Positions 1 through 10,469 of a stretch of DNA of 64,000 nt are shown here, piece after piece; positions within the stretch are counted from its first letter, which is position 1, and every line of letters begins with the position of its first letter. The notes beneath the pieces were generated by a model. The model saw only the letters and a list, made by a program, of their open reading frames with translations, did not search any database and was not told the origin of the DNA. Source of the stretch: Megascapheus bottae. Its lineage: Eukaryota; Chordata; Mammalia; Rodentia; Geomyidae. The position numbers were made by a program, and so were the translations under genes. The DNA lies in contig JANJXV010000043.1 in NCBI GenBank assembly GCA_024803745.1, positions 889,501 through 953,500 on the forward strand, read 5' to 3'.

Positions 1-356
1 GGGGAATGGAGAAAAAACAGTCTTTTATATCTATTACAATTTAAAAATATCCTTTAGGGATAGCTGTGGGAGAGGGCAGTCCAGGTTGTAGGGCTCCCAT
101 GGGTGCCATGGTTTTATTAATTTCCCTTAGATCCTGCAGTAACCTCCAACTCCCATTTTTCTTTTTTTTATAACAAATATGGGAGTATTCCAGGGAGAGG
201 TAGAAGGTTCAAGATGTCCCTGCTCTAATTGTTCCTGCACCAACTGAAGAGCAGCCTGAAGCTTTTCTTGAGGCATGGACCACTGGTCTATCCAAACCGG
301 ATTGTCAGATTTCCAAGTTATTTTATCGGCTTGGAGCGCAGGGGGAGCAGTGGTCT
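1..356 (-). pseudogene. pol: ERV-A pol, N-terminal reverse transcriptase (fingers), truncated
   Basis: Minus-strand translation gives the start of a betaretroviral RT: a Gln-Trp/Pro-Leu-rich entry helix, the [12 protein letters not shown] strand, then WRLLQDLR and the fingers-palm approach ending at IDIKDCFF, which contains the first catalytic Asp of motif A. The frame is broken by a length change in a poly-T/poly-A tract at 156-169 and by an in-frame TAA at 41-43 just before the IDIKD motif. The YMDD box, RNase H and integrase would lie beyond base 1. The same region in ERV-B lies near 56990-57430. Confidence 0.9.
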
Positions 357-824
357 TTAGGAAAAAAGGTCGGTCCCAAGACCTTTTCTATCCCATTTAG
401 GGGTGGGTATAATTGGGTGACTAATTCCTTGCTCATGCTTTCCCAGCCCTTTTCCTGGCAAATATCCAGACTTAAGCATTATGTTAGTCACAATCTCATT
501 AGGACTGAACATGATAACTCCCATTTTGGTCATTATATCTCTCCCCCATAGATTTACAGGGAGTCCGTCCACCACAAAAGGTTTAACTGTCCCAATGTTT
601 CCCTCTGGGTCTGTCCATGTTTATATTTTATAACTCTGGAGTGTATTTTGAGTCTGCCCAATACCCTTTAAAGGGTAGCAGTGGGTTCCAGAGGCCAAGA
701 GATAGGCCAATGTTGTTTTGCAATGACAGTAGCATCGGCCCCTGTATCTAAAAGACCCAGGAATTGTTTTCCTTCCAAAAAAAGTTTTAAAGTTGGTCGA
801 GATTCTGTCAATTGATGTATCCAA
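357..824 (-). pseudogene. pro: ERV-A pro, protease C-terminal half and G-patch
   Basis: This frame continues the protease after the shift near 672. It carries a flap-like LKGIGQ stretch, then a TAA at 621-623. Beyond this single stop, in the same frame, is LWGRDI, the conserved Gly-Arg-Asp helix that closes retroviral proteases. A glycine-rich G-patch follows (about 510-390: GYLPGKGLGKHEQG and a second KGLG), the RNA-binding tail found in betaretroviral Pro. The frame ends at 357. The RT frame opens in the -1 phase relative to it, near a run of six A on plus (362-367), consistent with a second pro-pol frameshift. Confidence 0.88.
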
Positions 825-1186
825 AATATATCTGTTGATCCTGGGGTAGAATTGCCACGCTGGGGATGCTTATATGGGAACTGTCCTGTTACGGGCAGAG
901 GGAGGGCTTGTGCAATGCGTTGGCCTGCCGATATGGCAAGAGGGCCTTGAGAGGCATGAACTAAAATTTTTAATTCACCTGAATAATCTGTGTCAACCAC
1001 CGAGGGAATGACAGAGAGTTCTTGCAGTGAGCTTGAAGCTTGGCCTATAATAAGAAAAAACATTCCTGGCAGGGGAGGCCAGAACCTTCCAGAGTTTATA
1101 ACAACTGTTCCTTCCTCTGGAGTTATAATCCTGGTGGTGGAGGAACAGAGGTCCAGTCCTGCGCTGCCTGTAGTGGCTCGGAACAA
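668..1186 (-). pseudogene. pro: ERV-A pro, dUTPase domain and start of the aspartic protease
   Basis: The frame encodes a trimeric-type dUTPase followed by the protease, the fusion order of betaretroviral Pro. dUTPase motif 1 (AGLDLCSS) is clear near residue 9. Motif 3 (VVDTDYSGEL) near residue 64 keeps its Asp and Tyr. Motif 2, normally Gly-Arg-Ser-Ser, reads GQASSS and has probably lost its Arg. The protease active-site triad LLDTGA occurs near residue 146. The frame ends at a TAA at 668-670, where a one-base shift moves the flap region into another frame. A dUTPase keeps dUTP out of viral DNA; the protease would mature Gag and Gag-Pro-Pol. Confidence 0.92.
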
Positions 1187-1235
1187 GTCTGAGTCAGCGA
1201 TGTTTGCATCAGAGGCAGATTTTGGGCTGGAAGTG

Positions 1236-1839
1236 TCATTGGTTGTCGTGGTGGGTAGTAGGGCCCTGTGCTGGGGCCCATAGCCCGTTTCCCGAGACCG
1301 CAGATAAAGGCTGGCTATTTATATCGGTCTTGGACCGGCACTCTGTCCCAGTGACGGCCTCTTTTGCATTTAGGACAAAGGCCAGGGGGAAGGGGGAGGG
1401 GAATCGTCCCAGGAACGTTGGGTTGTTTAATAGCTCCAGGGCATTCTCTAGCAAAATGTCCGATTTGTCCACATTTAAAACAGTTTTTAGGGCTAGATAT
1501 TTGTCCTAGTTTTCCTGAAGGTGGAGTCTGGTTTTGGAGTATGGCTCCAATGGCCAAATTAATAGATTTAGACATTTTATGTTCAAAGGAATCCACATCA
1601 TTGCAAATTTTAATCATACCATTTAAATCTAGCGTCTTTGTTTTGCCTCTTAAAGCAGCTTTACAGGCTGCATTAGCATTTTCTATGGCTAACTGTCTAA
1701 CTATAATATCATCTGTATCTACCTCACCTAATATTCTTTCGGCTGCTTCCAACAGTCTGGCAACAAATTGAGAATATGGTTCATTATTGCCTTGTACTAC
1801 CCTGGAAAGAGAGGTGGTAACTGCTCCTGCAGCGGGCAC
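1236..1839 (-). pseudogene. gag: ERV-A gag, C-terminal capsid and nucleocapsid with damaged second zinc knuckle
   Basis: The main frame (1839-1315) opens with the retroviral major homology region: QGNNEPYSQF, the Gln-Gly/Glu/Phe signature of capsid C-terminal domains, near residue 16. Further on lies an intact CX2CX4HX4C zinc knuckle (CFKCGQIGHFAREC, near residue 120). A second knuckle starts normally (CPKCKRGRH), but a frameshift near 1360 removes the last Cys from the main frame and puts it into an overlapping frame that runs to a TGA at 1236-1238. The gag-pro slippery site at 1287-1293 lies in phase with that second frame. The downstream dUTPase frame implies a second, compensating indel. 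Nucleocapsid would package genomic RNA. Confidence 0.9.
1261..1293 (-). promoter_or_regulatory. gag-pro -1 ribosomal frameshift signal (ERV-A)
   Basis: Minus strand slippery heptamer GGGAAAC (1293-1287), read as G-GGA-AAC, is followed by a 7-nt spacer and a hairpin with two GGGCCC arms (1279-1274 and 1266-1261) around a 7-nt loop. GGGAAAC plus a GC-rich structure is the classic betaretroviral gag-pro signal. The ERV-B signal at 58403-58435 has the same heptamer and spacer length. Confidence 0.8.
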
Positions 1840-1954
1840 GGCTCTCTAGGCGGCCAGGGCAGCCTGAGCAGTCTGAGCAGTCTGGGTTAATATTCCTGCA
1901 GGGAGTTTATGTTGTTTTTCCTCTGAGGCAAATTTGCCCCTCTCTGAAATTTTA

Positions 1955-2521
1955 TCAGAAGACCATGAAGCCATTTGTGTATGTTTTTTTATTGGTAATG
2001 GCTTGATTTTCTGCCTCATCTATAAATTCAGCTTTCCAGGTTAGATATTGACTCCTGGTTAAAACAGACTGTACAATCTTGTGCCACTCATGAGGCAATA
2101 AATGTCCCTCACCCCCGAGGCCCTCCAGTACTGTTAAAGTAAAAGGGGCGTTAATTCCATAATTCTTACCAGCCGAATGTAGTTCTTTAATTTGTTTAAA
2201 CGTTAATTTCCTATATGTAATTTGAGAATCTCTCCTTGCCTCCTCCTGATCACCCCCTTCCTCCTCGGAGGCAGAGGAATCTAGGTTTTGTCCCTCCTCC
2301 TGCCTTCTGGTGGTGTCCACCTCCTCCTCTCCCGCTTCTCCTTCCTCCCCCTCTTGTTCCCGAGGTTGAGTGTTAGAGCAAGTAATTACGGGGAAGGAGA
2401 GGGAAACAGTTTGCGCCCCAGATCTGAGTCTACTATTGTGGCTCTTTGAGGCCGAGGATGTTTTAGCGGGCTTGTTACCCGAGGCATGGGGGGTAGTCAT
2501 GGCTTCCCCAACAAGATCCAT
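1955..2521 (-). pseudogene. gag: ERV-A gag, acidic spacer and N-terminal capsid
   Basis: The frame is the same as in the preceding linker after a single stop. The first half is a very acidic Glu/Gly-rich spacer (about residues 55-95). After it comes a capsid-like N-terminal domain: the segment YGINAPFTL near residue 121, then a His-Glu-Trp helix and a conserved LTWKAEF stretch, all typical of betaretroviral capsid. The frame is lost at an A-rich run near 1983-1991; the downstream capsid reads in a different phase and meets a further TAG at 1846-1848. Confidence 0.87.
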
Positions 2522-2524
2522 TTG

Positions 2525-3076
2525 TTAATCATGAATTTGCAAAGTGAGGTCCCTTAACTCTCTTTTTAAATGAAGCACGTTTTTTAATTCTGTCACTTGT
2601 TTCAAGAGAGAGTCTTTGGATTTAAGGAGATCTTGCACCTCTGGAGGAACAGAAAATGATCTCAACATTTCCTGTGGTGGGGCTGACGGGAGAGGGGTGT
2701 CTGGATAGGGGGGAGGGGTGGGCCAATGAAGGGCCCTTATCTCTGGAGTCTGTGTAGCTGCAGAAACTTTGGGAAGAGGAAAAGGGCCATATCTTTCTTC
2801 CTCATAATGCGCTGCCTCCTCCTCTAGCTCCACCTCAGAGGGGGGGTTGAGCCTGCCATTATCAGGAGAAGTCTTAGGAATAATAGGATAAATATTTTTA
2901 TAAGGTTTTAGTGACATATTTTTCTTTTTAGTATTGTTCTTGATGCTGTCTTCTAAAGGGGGTTGGACTTGTTCCTCTTTTTCGGGGATTAAAGGTGGCG
3001 CCAAGCGGCATCCTGAGGGCACAGGCTCATCAATCAAAGAGGGCGTGCGCGAGCCAGGCCGAAGGCCAGTGACCAT
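2525..3076 (-). pseudogene. gag: ERV-A gag, proline-rich linker with two late-domain motifs and a coiled coil
   Basis: This 183-residue segment lies between matrix and capsid. A charged stretch precedes a proline-rich block (about residues 118-140) carrying PPPY followed within about ten residues by PSAP. In retroviruses these motifs recruit NEDD4-family ligases and TSG101/ESCRT-I for budding. The C-terminal 40 residues are rich in Leu, Lys and Glu in heptad-like spacing, which suggests a coiled coil. One in-frame TAA at 2525-2527 ends the segment; the same frame continues at once into the capsid segment. Upstream, this frame is out of phase with the matrix segment. Confidence 0.82.
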
Positions 3077-3185
3077 AGGTTTTTCATTGTCACTTTCGCT
3101 TTTGCGAGACGGGCAACGTGACTCCGTTAGGTAATCCTCTGTTAAACTAGTAAGCGAGCACTGTCACCTCCCTCCTCTGCTTCCT

Positions 3186-3449
3186 TTAAAATATCTCTAA
3201 CAACCCCATAGAAGCTAAAGAAGGCCTCGGGGACTTCCTCTCCCTGAGTAAATCATTGATATTTTTTCCTACCTTATTCCAGGCAAGGGGATGGATGTCT
3301 GGTCCGTGCAAGACCAACCACGGACACTTTTCTCCAACAAAACAAAAGAATTTTACCAAATCTTTCTTTTTAACTCTTATTCCTCTCTCCCTAAGTGATC
3401 CTTTCATTTCTTTTATAAATAAGACCTCCTTTGATAATGCTTTGCCCAT
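3186..3449 (-). pseudogene. gag: ERV-A gag, matrix (MA) segment
   Basis: This 87-residue frame begins at the first leader ATG in a strong context (ACCATGG). It opens MGKALS, with Gly2 and Ser6 fitting N-myristoylation, as in betaretroviral Gag. The body is basic with Trp-containing helices (CPWLVL near residues 43-48), fitting a membrane-binding matrix fold, although no catalytic motif exists to confirm it. A TAA at 3186-3188 ends the frame before the proline-rich region. The next recognisable Gag segment resumes near 3076 in another frame, so at least one frameshift lies in 3077-3185. The N-terminal position next to leader and LTR makes the assignment firm even though matrix sequences are poorly conserved. 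Confidence 0.82.
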
Positions 3450-3467
3450 GGTTGATGGGACGGCAGA

Positions 3468-3475
3468 ACTTACCT
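3468..3475 (-). promoter_or_regulatory. Major 5' splice donor of ERV-A
   Basis: Minus strand AGGTAAGT, an ideal donor, lies in the leader between primer-binding site and gag start, where retroviruses place the donor for env and accessory mRNAs. It is about 20 nt upstream of the gag ATG. Confidence 0.65.
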
Positions 3476-3580
3476 CAAGACTCTCCCACAGTGCACGAGC
3501 GATGCGGTGTGGGCGTCTCTACCTTAATATAATCGGGGTCCTCTGCTCTCCTAGCTGTCCGGTAGGTCACCGTGCCTCGA

Positions 3581-3598
3581 GCCCCACGTTGGGCGCCA
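3581..3598 (-). other. Primer-binding site, tRNA-Lys1,2 type (ERV-A)
   Basis: Minus strand TGGCGCCCAACGTGGGGC, the 18-nt complement of the tRNA-Lys1,2 3' end used by Mason-Pfizer-type betaretroviruses. It lies two bases inside the LTR edge, as expected. It differs from the Lys3-type site at 60207-60224. Confidence 0.93.
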
Positions 3599-3739
3599 CT
3601 TCTCCCGTCCTGCGGGTTCAGTTATTCGTCAGGCTCGAGGAGGCACCTCCTAAGAGAAGAAAACCCATGGGGGAAAGAGAGGAAGGAGACCAGGTGCATA
3701 AAGAAAGACAGAGACAATCAGAGTCGCGTCAAGGTCTCA

Positions 3740-3745
3740 TTTATT
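3740..3745 (-). promoter_or_regulatory. LTR polyadenylation signal AATAAA (ERV-A)
   Basis: Minus strand AATAAA only about 16 bp downstream of the TATA box. So close, it probably lies upstream of or at the cap site, so that only the 3' LTR copy would be transcribed and used. The other provirus has the same arrangement. Confidence 0.6.
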
Positions 3746-3760
3746 AAAAGTAAAGCAGGG

Positions 3761-3770
3761 TTTATATACC
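3761..3770 (-). promoter_or_regulatory. LTR TATA box of ERV-A
   Basis: Minus strand GGTATATAAA inside the LTR, at the expected position before R. A transcript would start near 3730-3740 and run toward lower coordinates, away from the array. Confidence 0.7.
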
Positions 3771-6700
3771 CTGAGTGTAAGGAAGGGAGTATAGAGGGGG
3801 GATGGAGAGTTTTTGCGATAACAAGAACGGGAAATCTCAAGGTTAGAGGTGGGTCAGGCTATTCTTTTGGCCGTTGTGCTAACCCAAGCCACACAACCTG
3901 CGGTTATTCCGAGAAGTATTTTGTGCAGATGACTCAACCAGGTGCAGTTTACTCGAGGCTAGAGGGTCTTTGCTTTGTTCCGTTTAACTCCTTGGTCTCT
4001 GACAGGGTTAGGTTTAGTTTTAGGGTTAGGATTAGTGTTAGAGTTACGATGAGTTTGAGGGTGAGGTTTAGGGTTAGGGTGAGAGTGAGGGTTAGGGGTA
4101 GGTTTAGGGTTAGGGTGAGGGTTAGGGTTAGGTTTAGGATTAGGGTTAGGGTTACGGTTAAGGATAGGGACCCTTTGGGTTAGGGATAGTGTTAGGTTTA
4201 AGGTTAGGGTTAGCCTTAGGTTAAGGGTTAGGGTTATTTTTATGGTTAGAGTTAGGTTAGGACTAGGGTTAGGGTTTGAGTTTGGGTTAGGAGTTAGGGG
4301 TAATTTTTAGCGTTAGGTTTAAGGTTACATTTATTTTCAGGGTTAGAGTTTGGGTTAAGGGATAGGGTTATGTTTACGGACCCATATGCTTAGGGTTATG
4401 ATTAGGTTTCGCGTTAGGGTTAGGATTAGTGTTAGGGTTAGGTTCAGAGTTAGGGTGAGGTTTAGGGTTAGCGTTAGGGTTAGGATGAGGGTGAGGGTTA
4501 GGGTGAGGGTGAGGTTGAGGGACAGGGTGAGGGTGAGGATTACGGTTAGGGTTAGGGTTAGAGTGAGGGTTAGGGTGAATGTGAAGGTTAGGGTTAGGGA
4601 AAGGGTTAGTGTGAGATTGAGGGTGAGTGTTAGGGTGAGTGTTAGGGTAATGGTTGGGGATAGGGTGAGGTTGAGTGTTAGGTTTAGGGTGAGGGTGTGG
4701 GCTAGCGTTAGGGTTAGGTTTAAGTTGAGCGTTAGGGTTAGGGTGAGAGTTAGTTTTAGGGTTAGGGTTAAGATTCGGGTAAGGGTTAGCTTTTGGGTTA
4801 GGGTTAGGGTTGGGGTTGTGTTAGGGTTAGATTTAGGGTTGGGGTTAGGATTAGGGTTAGGGTAAGGGTGATGGTGAGGGGGAGGTTTAGGGTTAGCGTG
4901 AGTGTGAAGGTTAGTGTTAGGGTTAGGGTGGGGTTAGGGTTAGCTTTAGGGTTAGTGTGAGGGTTAGATTTAAGGTTAGGGTTATAGTTAAGGTCAGGGT
5001 TAAGGTTAGGGTTAGGGTGAGGCGGAGGGTTGGGGTGAGAGTTAGGGTTAGGGTTAGGGTTGGGGTTAAGGTTACGGTTAGGGTTAGTGTTAGGTTTTGG
5101 GATAGGGTTAGGATTAGGGTTATGGTTAGGGTGAGGGTGAGAGTGAGGGTTAGGTTTAGCTTCAGGATTAGTGTGAGGGTTGGGGTTAGGGTTAGGGTTA
5201 GTGTGATGATGAGCTTTAGGGTTAGGGTTAGGGTTAGGGTGAGGGTGCAGGTTTGGGTGAGGGTTAGGGTTAGGGTTAGGGTTAGGGTTAGGTTAGGGTT
5301 AGGATGAAGGTTAGGGTGAGGGTTAGGTTACGATTAGGATTAGGTACACTTAGGGTTAGTGTTAGGATTAGGGTTAAGGTTAGGGTTAAGGTTAGGGTTA
5401 GCGTTAGGTTTAGGGTTAGGGTTAGGTTTATGGTTTGCTTTATGGCTAGGACTAGGGATAGAGTTAGTGTTTGGATTATGGTCAGGGTTAAGGACTCTTA
5501 GGGTTAGGGTTAATGTTAGGGTTAGGAGTTAGAGGTTATTTTTAGCGTTAGGGTTAGGGTTAGGGTGAGGGTGAGGGTTAGTGTTAGGGTGAGGGTCAGG
5601 GTTAGGGTGAGGTGAGGTTTAGGTTTAAGGTTTGGATGAGGATGAGAGTGAGGGTAAGTGTATGGGTGAAGATGAGTGTTAGGGTGATTGTTAGGGTGAG
5701 GGAGAGGATTAGGGTGAGGGTTAGAGTAAGAGTGAGGGTTATGGTGAGGGTTAGGCTTAGGGTTAGGGTAAGGGTGAGAGTGAGGGTTAGGGTTACACGT
5801 AGGGTTAGCATGAGGGTTAGGGTTAGGGTGAGAATGAGGGTTTGGTTTAGGGTTTGTTTTATGGTAAGGGTTAGGGTTAGGGTTAGGGCTAGGGTTAGTG
5901 TAAGGGTTAGGGTTAGGTTAGGGTTTGGGTTAGGTTTAGGGTTAGGGGTAGGGTTAGGATTAGCATTAGGGTTAGGGACCCTTAGGGTTAAAGTTATGGT
6001 TAGGGATAGGACTTAGGTGTTATTTTTAGGGTTAAGATTTGGTTAGGATTAAGGTCAAAGTTATGATGAGGGTTAGTGTCAGGGTTAGGGTGAGGGTGAA
6101 GGTTAGGGTGAGGGTGAGGGTTAGGGTTGGGGTTATGGTTATGGTTAGTGTTAGGGTTTGGGTTAATGTTAGTGTTAGGGTTTGGGATCGGGTTAGGCGG
6201 AAGGTGAGGGTTAGGGTAATAGTGAGTGTGAGGTTTAGGGTTATGATTATGGTTGGGGTTTGGGTTTGGGTTAGGGTTAGGATGTGGTTACAGTGAGGAT
6301 TTGCTTTAGGGTTAGGGTTAGTGTGAGCGTGACTATGAGGGTGTCGATTAGGGTTAGGTTGAGTGAGGGTTAGGGTGAGGGTGTGGGTTAGGGTTAGGGT
6401 GAGGGTGAGTGTTAGGGTAAGGCTTAGGGTTAGGTTTAGTGTGAGGGATAGGGTGAGGATTAGGTTAAGTATGAGGGTTAGGGTGAGTGTTAGGCCTAGG
6501 GTTAGGGTTAGGGTGAGAGTGAGGGTAAGGGTGAGAGTGAGGGTGAGGGTTAGGTTAATGGTGAGGGTAAGGGTTAGGGTGAGTGTTAGGGTTAGGGTGA
6601 GGGTTAGGGTGAGGGTTAGTGTAAGGGTGAGGGTTAGGGTTAGATTTAGGGTGAGGATGAAAGTGAGGGTTAGGGTGAGGGTGAGGTTGATGATTAGGGT

Positions 6701-9700
6701 TAGTGTGAGAGTGAGAGTTAGGTTTACGGTGAGGGTTAGAGTGAGGGTTAGGGTTAGGGTGAGGGTTAGGTTGAAGGTTAGGATTAGTGTTAGGACTAGG
6801 GTGAGGGTTCGTGTTAGCATGTAGGTTAGGTTAGGGTTAGGGTTTCGCTTAGGGTTAGGGTTATGGTTAGGGTGATGGTGAGGTTTAGGCTTAAGGTTAT
6901 GTTTAGGGTTAGGGTAAAGGTTAGTGTTAGGGTTAGGGATAGGGCTAGGTTGAGGTGAGGGTTAGTGTTAGCGTGAGGGTGAGGGTGAGCGTTAGAGTTA
7001 GAGTTAGGGTTAGGGTTTGTGTAAGGGTTAGGGTTATGGTGAGGATTTGGTTTAGGTTTAGGGTTAGGGTTAGCGTGAAGGTGAGTGTGAGGGTGTCGGT
7101 TAGGGTTAGTTTTAGGGTTTGGGTTAGGGTTAGGGTTAGGTTTAGGGTTAGGGTTAGTGTATGGTGAGGGTTAGGGTTAGGTGAAGGGTTAGGGTGTGCA
7201 TGAGCGTGAGGATTAGGGTTAGGGTAAGGGTTAGGGTTACGGTTAGGGTGAGGGTGAGAGTGAGGGTTAGGGTGGATGAGGGTTAGGGTGAGGGTTACGT
7301 TTAAGGTTAGGGTGAGGGTGAGGGTGAGAGTTAGGGTTAGGTTAGGGTTAGTGTTAGCATGAGGGTAAGGGTTAGGGTGGAGGTGAGCGTTAGTTTTAGG
7401 GTTTGGTTTGGGTTTAGGGTTAAGGTTAGGGTTCGGGTTAGATTTAGTGTGAGGGTGAGGGTGATGGTTAAAGTCAGGGTTAGGGTTAGGTGAGGGTTAG
7501 GGTGAGGTTTATGGTTAGGGTGAGGGTTAGGTATAGGGTGAAGGTTAGGATTAGGGTTAGGGTGAGTGTTAGGCTTAGGTTTAGGTTTAGGGTTAGGGTT
7601 TGTGTTAGGTTTAGGGTTAGGGTTAGGGTTAGGGTGAGGGTGAGGGTTAGGTTCAGTTATAGGGTTAGGGTTAGTGTTTGGGTTAGCGTTAGGGTTAGGA
7701 TTAGGGTGAGGGTGAGGGTTAGGGTGAGGGTTAGCATTAGGTTTAGTGTTAGGTTTAGTGTTTGGGTTAGCATTAGGGTTAGGTTATCGTGAGGGTGAGG
7801 GTTAGGGTGAGAGTTAGCATAAGTGTGAAGGTTAGGGTTAGGTTTTGGTTAGGGTTAGGCTTAGGTTTAGGGTTACTGTTAGGGTTTGGTTTAGGTTTAG
7901 GGTTAGAGTTAGTGTTAGGGTGAGGGTGAGGGTCAGGGTCAGGTTTAGTGTTAGGGTTAGGGTTAGGGTAGGGTTAGGGTTAGGATGAGGGTGAGGGTGA
8001 GGGTGAGTTTTAGGGTGGGGCTTAGGTTTAGGGTTAGGGTGAGGATGAGGGTTAGGGTTACGGTTAGAGTTAGAGTTAGGGTTAGGGTGAGGGTGAGGGT
8101 TAAGGTGAGGGTTAGGTGAGGGCTAGGATTAGGCTTTGATTTAGGGTTGGGTTTAGGGTTAGAGTTAGGTTTAGGTGGAAGGTTAGGTTGAGGGTTAGGT
8201 TTAGTGTGAGGGTTATGGTGAGGGTTAGGGCTAGGGTGCGGGTTAGGGTTAGGGTGAGAGTGAGGGGGAGTTTTAGGTTAGGGTTAGGGTTAGTATTAGG
8301 GTTTGGGTTAGTGCAAATGATAATGTTAGTGTTAGTGTTAGGGTTAGGGTGAGGGTGAGTGTTAGGTTTAGGGTGAGGATTAGTGTGAGGGTTAGGGTTA
8401 GGGTTAGGTTAGGGTGAGGTTTACATGAGGGTTAGGGTTAGGGACATGGATTGGGTTAGCGTTAGGGTTAGGGACCCTTAGGGTTACGGTTAAAGTTAGA
8501 GTTAGTGTTAGTTTTAGTGTTAGGGTGAGGGTTAGAGTTAGTGTTAGGGTTAGGATTAGGGTTAGGACTAGGGTCATGTATAGGGTTAGGTCTAGGACTA
8601 GCTTTAGGGTTTGGGTTAGGGTTAGGTTTAGGGTAACGGTTAGGGGTAGGGTGAAGTTGAGGCTTAGGGTTAGGTTTAGGGTTAGGGATAGGTTTAGGGT
8701 GAGGGTGAGTGTGAGGGTTAGGGTTAGGGTTAGGGTTAGTGTTATGATGAGGGTTATGGTGAGGGTTAGGTTTAGTGTTAGTTTTAAGGTCAAGCTTAGG
8801 GTTAGTGTTAGGGTTATGTTGAGGGTTAGTGTGAAGGTGAGGGTTAGGTTGAGGGTAAGGGTGAGGGTTACGATCAAGGTAAGGGTTAGGGTTAGGATTA
8901 GGGTTTGGGTGAGGGTTAGGGTTAGGGTTAGGTTTAGGTTTGGAGTTCGGTTTTGGGGGAGGATGAGCGTTAGTGTGAGGGTGTGGATAAGGGTTAGGGT
9001 TAGGCTTAGCGTTAGTGTGAGGGTGAGGGTGAGAGTGAGGGTTAGAGTTAGGTTTAGGATTAGGTTTAGGGTTAGGGTGAGGGTTATTTTCAGGATTAGG
9101 GTTAGGGTTAAGGTTACGTTTAGCGTTACGGTTAGGATTAGGGTCAGGGTTAGGGACCCTTAGGGTTAGGGTTAACGTTAGTGTTAGCGTTAGTTTTAGT
9201 GTTAGGTTTAGGATTGTGGTTAGGGTTAGGGTGAGGTTTAGGTTTAGGGTAAGGGTTAGGGTTAGGGTTAGTTTTGGTACCCTTAGGGTTAGGTTAAGTT
9301 TAGCGTTAAGTTTATGGCCAGCGTTAGGGTTAGGCCTAGTGTTAGGGTTAGGATTATGGTTAGGGCTAGGGCTAGGAATAATGTTAGGGTTAGATAGGAT
9401 TAGGGTTAGGGTAAGTGTTAGGGAGAGGTTTAGTGTGAGGGTGAGGGCTAGTGTTAAGGGGAAGGTGAGGGTGAGGGTGACATTTAGCGTTAGGTTGAGG
9501 GTGAGGGTGAGGTTTTGAGTAAGGGTTAGGTTTAGGGTTAGGTTGAGGGTTAGGGTTAGGTTTATGGTTTTAGTAAGGGTTAGGTTTAGGTTTAGGTTTA
9601 GGGTTAGGGTTATGGTTTGGTTTAGGGTTAGGGTAATGGTTTGGTTTAGGGTTAGGGTTAGGATTAGGCTTAGGGTGATTATGAGGGTGAGGGTTAGGCT

Positions 9701-10469
9701 TAGGGTTAGGGTTGGTTTGAGGGTTAGGGTGAGGGTTAGGTTTAGGGTAAGGGTTAGGTTTAGGGTAAGGTTTGGGGTGGGGGTTAGGGTTAGGATTTGG
9801 GTCAGGGTGAGGGTGAGGCTGAGAGTTAAGGTGAGGGTAAGGGTTAGGGTAAGGGTGACTATTAGGGATAGGGTTAGGGTCTGGATTAGGGTTAGGGTTA
9901 GGGTTAGGGTGAGGGTGTCTGTAAGTGTGAGGGTTAGGGTGTCTGTAAGTGTGAGGGTTAGTTTTGGGGTTACGGTGAGGGTTAGGCTTAGAGTTATGGT
10001 GAAGGTGAGAGTGAGGATTAGGGTGAGGGTGAGGGTGAGGGTTAGGGTTAGGTATAGGGTTAGGGTGAGGGTGAGTGTGAGGGTTAGGGCGAGGGTGAGG
10101 TTGAGGGTGAGGGTTAGGGTAAGGCTGAGGTTTAGGGTTAGGGTTAGGGTTAGGAAGAGGGTTAGGGTTTGGGTTAGTTTTAGGGTTACGGTGAGGGTGA
10201 GGGTGAGGCTGAGGGTTAGGGTTAGGTGAGGGTGAGGATTAGGGTGAGGGTGAGGGTGAGTGTTAGGGTGAGGACGAGTGTTAGGGTTGGGGTTAGGGTG
10301 ATGGTGAGAGTGAAGGTGAGGGTTACGGTGAGGGTGAGGTTGAGGATTAGGGAGAGTTAGGGTTAGGGTTAGGGATAGGGATAAGGTTAGGTTTAGCGGT
10401 AGTGTTAGGGTTAGGATTAGGACTAGGACTAGGGTTAGGGTTAGGGTTAGTGTTAGGGTGAGGTTTAGG

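Larger units (their letters stand above)
1..4004 (-). mobile_element. Betaretrovirus-like endogenous provirus ERV-A, 5' part, truncated by the window edge
   Basis: Read on the minus strand this is an ordered proviral 5' half: LTR, primer-binding site, splice donor, gag (matrix, proline-rich linker, capsid, two zinc knuckles), dUTPase fused to an aspartic protease and G-patch, then the start of reverse transcriptase, which runs off the window at base 1. The dUTPase-protease-G-patch order and the tRNA-Lys1,2-type primer-binding site are typical of betaretroviruses and class II ERVs. Every gene is broken by stops or indels, so it is a fossil. The outer LTR end (4004) abuts the telomere-like array directly. 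The other end, with 3' LTR and any env, lies outside the window. Confidence 0.95.
3601..4004 (-). repeat. 5' LTR of ERV-A (about 404 bp)
   Basis: On the minus strand it begins TGTCAGAGACC at 4004 and ends two bases before the primer-binding site. The expected terminal CA at the inner end reads GA (3601-3602), a likely point mutation. A TATA box and AATAAA lie about 240 bp in. The outer boundary is sharp: base 4005 starts the hexamer array with GGGTTA. There is no resemblance to the LTR of the provirus at 52872-60526. Confidence 0.85.

Noticed and set aside
990..1771. Three plus-strand frames opposite ERV-A gag and pro
   Set aside because: They are antisense shadows of recognisable minus-strand gag and pro.
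3572..4183. 203-codon plus-strand frame across the ERV-A LTR and array
   Set aside because: It is antisense to the LTR and crosses into hexamer repeat; a chance open frame.
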